DNA of 64,000 nt from Amoebophrya sp. A120 (taxonomy: Eukaryota; Sar; Dinophyceae; Syndiniales; Amoebophryaceae), in NCBI GenBank assembly GCA_905178155.1, contig CAJINV010000003.1, positions 4,029,253-4,093,252 on the forward strand, in the 5' to 3' direction. Below the pieces are notes generated by a model that saw only the letters and a program-made list of their open reading frames with translations, was not told where the DNA came from and did no database searches. Shown one piece after another: positions 10,290 to 22,200 of this stretch (the stretch's first letter is position 1; each line of letters begins with the position of its first letter). The position numbers were made by a program, and so were the translations under genes.

Positions 10290-13200
10290 TCACTCCCCGA
10301 CGACTAAAGGCTTGAGCTTCTGCGCGAGGACGTCTTTCTTTTCGCGAAGCTCCTGGATCTGTGCCTCGATGGTCTGCATGCGGGACTGGAACTCCTCGCT
10401 GTATTGCCAAAGAATCACCGACTGTTGCTTGTTGATGTCGATTTTCTTCTCGGCGTTGTCGATCAGAATGTTCATCAGGCGGCGCTTTACCTTTGCCTCC
10501 AACACTTGGCGGAAGAGCTCGAGACGCTTACCGGCCTTCAGGATGTTCTTCTTGACCTGCAGCCACTCCTTCGCACTGGTGGGCTCTGGTATGGGTTGCT
10601 TGGAGACGTCGAAATTTTGTCTCACCTTGGTGATCACCTTGCCCCCCTCGCACGCCGTGAGCAGCGAGTCCAGGAGGAGTTCATGCAGCACAGCGATGCC
10701 GCCGTGCTCCACGTCTTCGGTCTTGTTGTCCTCCTCCGACTCTCCCGCCTTTTGCAGGCTGTTCTTCCGTACCTCCTCGTCGAGCTGCCGGTCGATGTTG
10801 CGGATCTCGCTGTGCGACAAAAATTCGGGCATCTGCAGACTCTCGAGCATTTCTTGGTTCTTGTTCTGCCCGGGCCGCTTCAGCTTCTTCTCGAGCCCCT
10901 GCTTGAAGCGGCTCAGACTCGTTTTGCTGTTCGTCATCGTCTTGCTCGCCTCCTCTTCCTCCGCCTCCGTCTTCTTCAGCGCGCCGACCACCTTGATCTT
11001 CTGGCCTGCCTCGCTGCTGGTCGGCGACCCTCCGCTGGGCGCGAGCACGATGTGCGGGTAGTACTCGTGGTATTTGCTCATGCCGATCTTTTTTTCCACG
11101 TCCTGCCGGATGTTTTTGGTGTTCGCGGCGCAGGCGTGCTCCATGCTGAGCTCCACGATCCCCCGCTTAAGATTTTCGTCCGCGATTTTTGCCGCGAGCC
11201 GTGCGAGTTCGGGGCGCTCGTAGAACCGCGCCCGTACATCCGCGTCTCCGGCCTCGCCAATACCGATTTCCAGTGCAGCCTCGTGATGGTCATGAGCTTG
11301 TTGTTCTGAGGGTGGGAAGCACACGCGGCAAAGTTCCTGCACGAGATCGGGATCCGTTTCCTGCCGTAGTGCGTCGGGGAGAACTATTTGATTCGCCGGC
11401 CCTTCCGGATGGTCGTGGTCACTTTTGTGGCCGCCACCGCCCCCGCTTTCCGCTCCCCCCGGCCCACCGAAGTCGGAAGTGGCGCCGCCTCCACCACCCC
11501 CACCTCCCGCGCCTTCGCCGTGCGCGGTCGTGCCACCCCCCGCGGGAGAGCCGGTACTACTGTGGTGGTGTGCGGCATAGACACTACGACCGGTTGTCGA
11601 CAAGCCGTCGAGCAGCAGCAGATGTCGGAGCATCTGCCACTTTTGCCAGAAGTGATCCCCCGTCGGCTCCATCACGGTGCTTTCATCCTGTTTACCCTTG
11701 CCCCGACCGAACAGCTTCACCACCGAAAGCAGCACCTTGTTCGAGGTGAGCGCGTTTTCGCAAAGCAGCGCCGCGTTGCGGAAGATGCCGTACACCTGCT
11801 TCTCCTCGCGGTGCACTTTCCAGGAGTACACCATCACGGCCAGAAATTGCTTACTCAGGATGAAGAAAAACGTCGACTGAAAAACCCAGAACAACACGTA
11901 CGTGAAGGTGTATTTCGCATCTGGTCGTTCGTTTTATTTTTCTTTTTGTTTTTCTTTTTGTGTACTACTAGTACTACTAGTACTAACTGGAGCGAAAGGA
12001 GAGAACGAATTTCTTCCTACTTGCTGTTGCTGCGCCTCCATGCTCATTGGTGTGCAAACGCGAGGGCTGTTGACGTGATGAAAGTGGGAAAAGGTCATTG
12101 ACCGCCGCAGCGAAAATGAAAATATAAAGAAAGTGCGGCAAAAATAAAAAAAGCACGTGGATACTATACCCAAAAGATCCTGCAAAGCAAAGACGTCGCC
12201 CATCATGAAGCGAAACAGGGACAGCACGGCTCGAAACGGGCTGGCAAACGACTCCAGGATGGTGCCGAACTGAAGGTGGAAGAGAATGGCGAAGCCCAGA
12301 AGCAGCATCAAGAGGACCAACGTGAATTTCGCCACTTGGTCGATGCAGCGCGCGAGGGCTTTCACCAGAGTGCCGATCATGCCCGTGCTGGACCGGTAGG
12401 AGATCTGGCAGGGAATCTCGAGCCCGTTGATGTAGTGCTCAAACCAGATTTTTGCCGCGAACGGGTCGCCGTTGGCCGCCGCTTCCTTGCGGGCGCGGTC
12501 GTATCAAATGTAAAAATGTCTGGGTCTGGAAGATTTTGACACTTGTCATGCACGTTTTGCATGAGCCATGATGTCTGTGATGCATACCCTAGCAATACAG
12601 ATTTTTTGAGGGCTTCTTGATGCCTATTCCGCATGACAAATGCCTTCTCAGCGTAGCAAAACGAGCACTCCCTTTGCTACTTCTGCAATACAGATTTTTT
12701 TGGAATCCAAATGCAGCATCACAATTTGCATTCTTCCAGACCCAGACATTTTTACATTTGATAGGTCGAGCAGCACCACCATGAGCACGTCGTTGATGTG
12801 GGTCACAATCCATCCGGGACGAACGCCGGCCGTCTCGGCAGCCCCGATGCCGCCGATGCGCGGGAAGGACTGGGTGCCTACCACCGGCTTCTCGATGCTG
12901 TCGTCCCAGATATAGTCGATTTCCTCCACCGGGTTCTCGTCCTGCTTGTAGTTCACGATAGCGGTGATTTCCCCGAAGTACTTGAGGATGCGCAAGGCCA
13001 GCAAGAAGGAGTTGATCGCGCTCCACGCCACGAACGTGCCCCACTGGCTCGCGGCTTCGGCAAACAGGTTCAACGTCTGCTGGTCTTTCCACTCGACGAC
13101 TGGGAAAATGTGTGGGAATTCAAAAATTATAGGCTTATTCAGGAATGCGAGCGATGCAGCGCCAGTGGCAAGATGAGACGGAGTGGGACGAGATTGCTCT

Positions 13201-16200
13201 GTTTTCATTCATGATCCCTGTTGTACTAATGAATTGGCGCAACTTCTACCGTGTGAATAAGGCGATGAATCGCCAGAACCAAAAGGACAATAAAGTATAA
13301 TTTTCCGTACTGCTCTCCCGGGACACGCGGTCCGCCCGTTGCTCGGCGGGTTTGTTGAGAATTTTCTCGTGTATTGGCGAGTGGACAAACTGCATCCAGG
13401 ACACAATCACCGCTATGTTGGCAATCGCGGAAATCGCGCTGACGTACTGGTAGCTGTCCTCCTGGAAAAAGTCGATCAGAAACCCGTAGAAGGGGCGGCC
13501 GAGCTCCTCCGAGATTTCTTTTTGCAGGAGCAGCTCCGTTATGGATTGTAAAAATGTCTGGGTCTGGAAGATTGCCAGGTTTGTCATGCACATTTTGCAT
13601 GACTCCTGATGCCTGTGATGCATGCCCTGGCATCACAGATTTTGTGAGGGCTTCCTGATGCCTATACCGCATGACAAATGCTCTTTCCGTGTAGCAAAAC
13701 TTGGCCTCTCTTTGCTGCCCATGCAATACAGATTTTTTTAGAATCCGAAATTAGCATGACAAGTTGCATTCTTCCGGACCCAGACATTTTTACATTTGAT
13801 ATCCGTGATCATGACGCCGAACGTGACCCAGATCACCAGAACCACGTATCCTGGGTAAAAACGTACCCACACCAGAGTCAAGATGGAAAATCTGCTAGAC
13901 AAATCGGCCAACTTTGCTTGTTTCGCATGACAAATTTGGACGCGTAGTGTAGTGCTGTTTGAGCTAGTTCAGCAGCATTACAGATCTAGTCTCTCATGCT
14001 GATTGGAGCATGACAAATTTCAAAACACCCTTAGAAAATGCTTCTCATGGGGCTCCGCATGACAAACATTTTAAGCATGCAGATTTGCATGACAACTATG
14101 GTGTGGGTACGTTTTTACTCAGGATACCACGTAGAGAAGCATCAACACGAAATTGACGTTCCTGTCGCTCAGCAGCGCCTCGGTGGTCCCCCCCGAAAAA
14201 AGGTGCGCGACGGGGAAGGAGGTGCTGGACAGGTGGGTGTCGATCTTGCCGCTGGCCTGCAAGGAAAAGACCGCGGTGTTGTAGGAGAACAGGTCGTAGT
14301 TTGCGTTGTACAACACCCAATCGAAGGAAAACTTTCGCGACTGCGTGGAAAACAGCCCGTCGTCCTGCAGCATGCGCAGCACGCGCTCGGCCTCGAGGCG
14401 GGTCTTGCCCAGTCCCACCACGTAGCCCTGGGTGGGGAGCTGCCGCTTCGGGTCTGTGGTGTCGAGGTCGTCGGTGCTCTTCGCGAGAACGTACTGCGTA
14501 CCCGTGTCCGCGCCGGTCACATTGTGGACGCCCATCCCCATCACCGTAGTCACGCCGTTCACGGACGCCGTCGCGGTGCCCGCGGAGGCCCCCGCGAGAC
14601 TGGGCGAGAGGAAGTCCACACAGCCGTCGAGCTCGGTTTCGTCCGAGTCGAACACATAGGGGTAACCCTGCTGCCACCGCACCGCCGGGTTCGGCTTGTA
14701 GCACGAGGGCTCGATGATCAGGCGGACGAAGTTGTCGGTGGTGAAAGACCCCAGATTCCACTGGCGCAGGCGGGGGGTGAACTCGTGCAGCGCGATGCTA
14801 TGGGAGTGTCAGAATCGAAATCGACAAAATCGAAAAACTTGTAATGCGTAAAATGTAGGGCGCGCGTGGCCTGTGTTGGGGAGCAGGCAAATGAGACCGA
14901 TTGCAAGCCTGTTTAGAGGAGGGCGATGTGCTGCCAGAGCAGCAGGACAGGAGCAGTCTTCTTTGCCCAAACAGCATGACAAACTGGATTTTTGTGCTCC
15001 CAAAATTTGTCATGCGCCACTTGAAAACTGAGGCTTCAACTGGTATCGATTTTGTGCATCACAAATTTTTCGACTTCGTCAATTTCGATTCTGACACTTC
15101 CATAGATGCTCGTGTTGGCGTACAGCGTACCCGCCACCTCGGACCGCTGTTCGTCGAGCGTCACGTCGAAAAAGTACCCGAGGGACATCACATTCTCCTG
15201 TCGCAGTGCGTCCACCACGGTCTGTTCGGCCAAGCCCGGCGTCCTCTTCAACGTCGCCCCCGCCGCGGATTCCAAAGAGGCGGGCGTGAAGTACTGGTGG
15301 GGATTATCATTTGTAAAAACGTCGCCACACCAGAGTCAAGATGGGAAATCTGCTAGACAAATCAGCCAGCTTTGGTCGTTTGGCATGACAAGTTTGCCCT
15401 CGTAGTGTAATCCTCTTTGGGTAGTTCAGCAGCATCACAGATCTAGTACATAATGCTGATTATCATTATAGCATCACAAATTCCAAAACACAAATGCCTC
15501 TCGTGACGCTACGCATGACAAACTTTTTATTTTTGGTATGCAGATTTGCATGACAACTGTGGGGTGGGGACGTTTTTACTCAGAATAGAGGTCCTCTAAA
15601 TTGTAGCCGACGCGCTGTCCGTTGTACAAGGCCCAGTTCTTGTGCTCCCGGGTCCGCGGGTGGCGGGCGTTCGACGTGGCCAGAATGTCGTGCGAGATTT
15701 CGCCACCCGCGTTGTCGTCGTTGAATGCGCTCTCCGCACGGCAGGACGACAGAGGACTGCCCTCGTTGGAGGACGTCACGCAGTGGTACATGTTGTCGAT
15801 GATGGCGGCCTTGGCCCAGTGCTCCACGTCGGCCATGGTGCGCACCCCGGAGCTCGCGAACGTGCGCTTCATGCTGGCCTCCACGGTTTCGTCGGGCTGG
15901 GTGTACCACTGCGCGCGCTCGAGGTCCGTCATGGTGGACAGCCGGTAGGCGAACGCGTCCGTGATGCGGCAGATGCGCGTGATGGCGATGAAAAACAGGG
16001 TAAACAGCGACGTGATCGCGAGGCAGTGCATGCTGCCGGGGTAGATTTCCGCCTTCTTTTGCGCGCGCAGCTTGCCGATCAGCTCGAAATTGAGCTTCTT
16101 GCTACCGCTGGTGGAGGCGTTCAGGGTCGCCATCATCTTCAACCGCTCGAAGAACTGCAGGTACTGGCCAATGTAGGCCACGGCATTCTTGAAAAAAATC

Positions 16201-19200
16201 TTCAGCGAGTCGATCTCCCCGTGCAGCTCGATCTCCTCGTTCAGAAACTTCACCTGCTTGTTGTACGAGGAGACGATGATCGACAGAAACATGTTGATCA
16301 AGACCAGCGCAAAGATCGCCATGAAAATCACAAACCACGCGATTGCGATCACGGGGGTCTGAGCGGAACCTGGCGATTGTACTTATCAAAAAATGCGGCA
16401 AGTTGTTGTAGAGAAAGCCAAAGCCCCGACAGCAAGTTCACACCAAGCAGCATTTTTCTCAAGAGAACCGCGCAATCAGTTTTTATTTCTACACGCTTTC
16501 GTCAAACAAGTGCCACCTCAAACGCAAACTCACCAAGTTACTCATATACGAAAAGTCACGTACTTCTGAGCTCCTTGAAGTCAAAGTCTCCCATGGTCAT
16601 GCGAAGGCAGGTGAGGAAGGCCTTGTACCAGGTGGAGAACATTTCGACGCTGCCGCCGAACTGCAGGTACCCCGATAGGGCAAAGCCGCAGAACAATAAC
16701 AGAAACAGAAAGAAGAAACAGGCCAGGCTGGCTTGTCCCTGCCCCAGGGATTGCAGCACCAGGCCCAAGTTCGGGCTCACCGCTGACATCAAGGTGAGCA
16801 GGCGGAGGAAGAGAAAGCATATGTTCACGGAGGCGACGCCGGCCACCGCCTCCGCGCGCTCCGAGAGAAACTGCAGCGACTTGATCTGCTTGATCCACTC
16901 ATCGGTGATCACGCGGTTGTCCTCCAAGTGCGCCAGGGGGAGGGTCAACGCCGCAAAGTCGTGGGACAGCACCAGGACCAGGTAGAAAATGATGGTGATC
17001 GCCGTGAAGCCGAGGGAGATGATCGCGAGCCAGGAAAGCGGCTTTTTCAGGTACTTCACCGGCCCGTCCGCGAAGTTGCTGTACTCGTCAATCACGAAGA
17101 AGCCGAACAGGACGAGCACGACGAGCTCGAGAAAGAGGCGGAAGTAGGTGATCGCGCGGTTGGCGTACAGGTTGAGCGTGAAGGGGACCGCGCTGAAGCT
17201 GGCCCGGACCAGCCCATTCGCCTGCATCTCGAACGCGAACGCGAGGTGGAGGAACATGTCCACGTTGCCGTTGAAGAAGGTCACCTCGGCGAGCAGGCTG
17301 GAGAACTTCACCTGGTCGAAGTAGTTCTGCTGTTTCATCTCCAACACCAAATTCTGGGCCCGTTGGAAGGAGAACTCGGGGTGCAGGTACTCGATGAAGG
17401 CCCCGGCGTTGGCGTAGCCGTCGTTCTCGGTGTACGGGGTCTTCCGGGTCGGCGCGAACACGGCCGTGTCTTCCACGGTGAGGTCGCTGTTGGTCACCGA
17501 GCCCGTGGGCTCCACTTTCACCATCTTGTAGCTCGACGAGAACCGGTCGTTCGAGAAGGGTTGCAGTTTCGATCGCTTCAGCGAAAACCGGACGAACAGC
17601 ATCTGGTTGAACTCCTGCAAACGCCGGTGCTGGTTTTCCCCCGTCTTCTTGCTGAGCAGCTCGGGGCAAAAAGAGGCGATGCCCTGCAGACCGGCGTGGA
17701 AGTCGTTCATGTATGCTGGCGTGTCCTCCGGGACCGCGCAGGCCAGGGACAGGTCGTCCACCCGCTTGTCAAATTTCCAGTCGTACTGCGGAAAGTCCAC
17801 CAGCGTGTCCCCCGTGCACAGGTCGTTTTCGTACGCGGTGCCGCCGGTTGCGGTCCGGTTCTCGCAAGCCTCGCAGCAGCCCGCGCCCGGCGTCCCCGTT
17901 GTCCCCATCCACAGATTGCAGTTCTGCCGCCCTCTGTGCAAAAACGGGTGGCAGGCCTGATGTGGACGAGACCAGAGATTTGTTCACTAACGGTTACAAT
18001 CAATGGATGGATTGGCATGTCATTGATGAATTGTACACAATGAGTACTACAGGGGTGGTCGTATGAACCAGAAGCAGAACAACCAGAGGAAAAGCAAGAG
18101 GTCGGGCGAAAATAAATGTGGCTTTTTGGATATAAGACCGGAGTGGCACTACAACAACCAACCTCGGGTCATTGTCTTTGTCATGAGTGCGACGACGTAA
18201 ACTAAAACAATGAAAGTATACTCGATACGTCGTCGGTGATCGAGGGTCCCTGGCCCATAAGGCAGCGGCTGTGCTTGGTGCAAAAGGTCGGATCTCCGTT
18301 CATCACCGATATGCCCTGGTACACGGCGGGCGTGAACACGCGGCGCAGCCAGATGTACACATCGTCCGCGGTGCGTATGTCGTCGAAGTATCGCTCGGGC
18401 CCGATGCTCCATGGCGTGTGGATGAAGCGCGGCACCAGGGTATTACAGTGAAAAGTGCCCCCATCCCCAAAGTCGCAAACATTTGTGATGCGAAGTTTCC
18501 AAATGAAAACTTTTTGTTATGCATGAAAGAAGTACGAATCTTTCTGATGCAGAGTCTGGGTGTGTATCGTATCGCTTGCATGAAAAGCGCCACTCTGGCT
18601 GGGGTCTTTTGCAATACACATTTTTGCTATTCACGATTGGAAATCTGTGATGCTGATAGATGCAAGAGGGCGAATGTTTCATTTGGAAAGTGTAAGCATG
18701 ATCAAGAATTTGTTCTTGACAAGCATCCCGATCTGAATTGACTAAATTGAAATCACGATGTAAATCACGATGCTACGATGATGATTCAAAATGAGGTCTC
18801 ATGCAAATCACGACGTTCATGAGAAGGAACAAAAATGGAGTTCACTCTAATCCCGCACTGTATACTAGTGACGATCAACGATTGTTGATCTGATATTTTT
18901 CATAAATTTAGGGTGATTAGAACAAATTTGAACTTTCATGTTTTACCCCCTTGACTGAGAACTCAAAATTTGTGTGTTGTCTGGAACGCTAAATTTTTCC
19001 CCACAGGCTGTGACGATAGTCACCATAGATTGATTGCGACTTAGAAACACTGAATCCCACCTAGATTCTGCTTGACATGCAAGATGGCCAGTGTTCACAC
19101 CGCCCGCGTTTCTTCGTCGTTGATTGTCTTCACACCGTGAAAATTCGGTTGACATTCTAACGGCACAGCCTTGAGCGCTGACACCAAGACACGACCAGTG

Positions 19201-22200
19201 CCAACACGACAACAACTACCAAGCCTGGTCCCCCCGCAACACGACAACACCTACCAAGCCAGGACCAGAACCAAACCACCAACCACACCAAGACCCGCAG
19301 GAAGGTACTAAAAGCACGAAGAAAAATAAAGAAAATTTTGAATTTTTGGTAGTGTTTTTGAATAGAATTTTTGTTTGAATTTGAACTAAAAATTTAGGCA
19401 AAATAACCCCCAGCCACCGAGTTCAAATCAACCAACAGTGGTGATTTGCTGCCGTGATATCAATTGCTGATACACGGTCAGAGGCTGTTTGAAAGTAAAA
19501 GAGAATTTGTAATCATACACCTACACAGGTGCAAGAGAGACAAAGCGACCAAAGGTGCGCGCTACGAAGCCCGTAACCTTTGCCGAAGCATCGAGCGAGG
19601 AACAAGACAGGTGCTAAAAGTGTACTTATTTTCGGTCTGTTTTCTAAAATCATTGGAAATTTTGAATGCGAGCACACATGGCAAGAGCACAAAAATCGCA
19701 TGTTAATCCTCCCCAACAAAAACTATTACAGTTTTGGGCGGCGGATTTAACGCACCGAGCAGCAGGCCGGTACAAGAGCAAGGACCCGACAGCAGGCCAC
19801 GAAAAAGGTACTGAATTACATCGGTTTTTGAAAATAGAAGTCTAAACGTAATTCTGATTTTGTCTGTAATTGCATCGTGAATTCAACAAGATGATCGCAT
19901 TTGAAATGCTGAATACCATCTGAATTCGATTGCAAATTTCTTGTACAGGTAGCCGCCTACGCGTGTACCGAGTACAACAGACGACACAACCGCGACGCGC
20001 GTGCTCATCGTGAAAAGATGGGGGCGCCGGGTGATGACCATCGTCCGAGCACTTCCGGCACCGTCGGAATGCTGTACGACGCGGAACACGAGGGAGAAAC
20101 TGGAAAGGACTTCCAGACGTTCAAGGGTAGCGTGATCGCTCAGGCGTTCTCGTTGAACATCGGTCCCCAGTTCAAAGAGGACTTAGAAGGAAAAGTCTGC
20201 ATGGACAAGTGGGATGAGGTCGATCAGTTAGCCTGCGACCAGTGGGTTGCTGACGGCAAACACGAAAACGACTTCTGGCCCACCTACACAACCGAAGTGC
20301 GCTCAGCTTACGCGAAGTTGTATGGTACAGTATTCAAATCCTTAACCGGAAAGGCCCGAGCCAAAGCTCAGGACATTCAGGAAGAGCCCGGGGCTGACGC
20401 GTGTGTAGTCTGGTTGATGCTTCAGATCAAGGAAAAGGCTAACCCGCAGACCGCCGGTGCCCGCCGCATGTTGATCAAGGAATATTTCAACAGCAAGCAG
20501 GGTGAAGATGAAACCGTGGAAGAACATATTGACAAACTGAAGAACTTCTGGAATTTCAAACTGGGCGCTAAAGTTACGGCCGAAGAGTTACGCTATCACT
20601 GTATCTTCGGGAACATGCGCGAGGAATTCGATGAGTGCAACAAGCGTGCCTTGGCTAATGGATTCAGTTTCGAAGAAACCAAGAATCATATGGTCGAGGA
20701 AGAACGCGCTCTGTCTAGCAACGGAGAGACCACGAAGCACAAAGCTAATCTGGTCCGCAACAAGAATTCTCGCAACCAGCATGGCCCGCGCCCGGATCAC
20801 GTTCAGAAGAACCGTGAGAAGCAGATGTTCTCCAATATGTTGAAGAAAGAGATGCCGAGTCTGATCCAGCAAGCCGCTGCGAATCTGATCGCGCAAAATC
20901 CGAACTTGACCCAGAATCACACTGCTGGTAGCAATGACGACAGTCATGCGGCCAATTACGCAGGAGATTCCAAGTGGTGTTCGAATTGCAATTCGGAATC
21001 CCACAACACCAAGGATTGCTGGTACAAAAACGGCAATAAGGTCAATAACAAGTCTTCCAATAAGAATTCCGGTAAGGGTAACAACACGAATACTGTTCGC
21101 AAGGGCAACGACAAGCCGAAGGGTGGAGGTAAGAAAGGAAAAGGAAAGAAGGGTAGGAAATACTGAGTCTTAGATGGTGTTTCGAAGAAAAGTAGCTTGT
21201 TACACAAACTACAAAAAGTAAGAAAACTATTCTTACGGCTGACGAAAACTCGATGTTATAATACAAATTATTCGCGATGTTTTTCAACTAAATTTTTAAC
21301 AAAAATACCCCCCCAAAAGAACCCCCCACAAAAAGAACAACCACCTGGTGATGAACCACCAGTGACTACAAGTCATTTTGAAGAAGATGAATGTGTGTTC
21401 GACAGCAAGCTTGACATCTTCAATCCAGATTCTTCATCATTAATCGATATGGATGATTTATTCTCGAATCTCGATAAGAATGAAGATGAAATTTGTACCA
21501 ATGATGCAGCTGGTCCAACGAGACAGCTGAAAGGAAAACGAAAAAGAGCAGAGCTGGAGCTTGCTGAGCAATTTGCAACCCCAGAGATGGCAAATATGAC
21601 ACAACAAGTCCAGGCTCTTGAGTCGACCGATCGCGAAATCCGTAAGATTTTATTTCCTCGATCTCATGTTTCGGATGCGTCCAAAGCCGAACGAGTTGAA
21701 AAATGCAATCTGTCACAAGATGCAGTATTTTCAATCGTAGCAAAAGAAAGCGAGCAAAATCATTCGCCCGAGTACACAGCAAGAAAGCTAGCACACCTCT
21801 ACAGCGTTCGCGAATCAGCATTGAGGAAGGTGCGCGAGGCGAACGATGCTCATCGGAATAAAAAGGACGAGCAGCACCGAAATCATGAAACAGCTTTTAA
21901 TTGTGTCGATGATGCAATTTGCGACAGTGGCGCAACAAGTCACATGTCGGGCCGACCAGAGATTTTCGAATCTTGGGACGACAGTAATCCAGTGCGAATA
22001 ACTGTAGCAGACGGAAAAGAGTTGGATGGCCCTGGATATTTTGGCACATTGAAACCAAACGCACTTGGTTGCAAGCGTGCAATATTCCATCCATTCCTTC
22101 CACAGACCCTCCTCAGTGTCGAGCAACTGAAGAAAGAAGGCTATAGAGTTGTTTTCGACGAAGGGGGCAACTACTTGCAAAGTAGGAAGACAGGAAAGAG

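Noticed and set aside
15642-18043. Long plus-strand ORFs (447 and 371 codons) opposite the polycystin gene
   Set aside because: They are mirror frames of a strongly supported minus-strand coding region and are rich in Arg, His and Val, with no domain. No antisense gene is supported.
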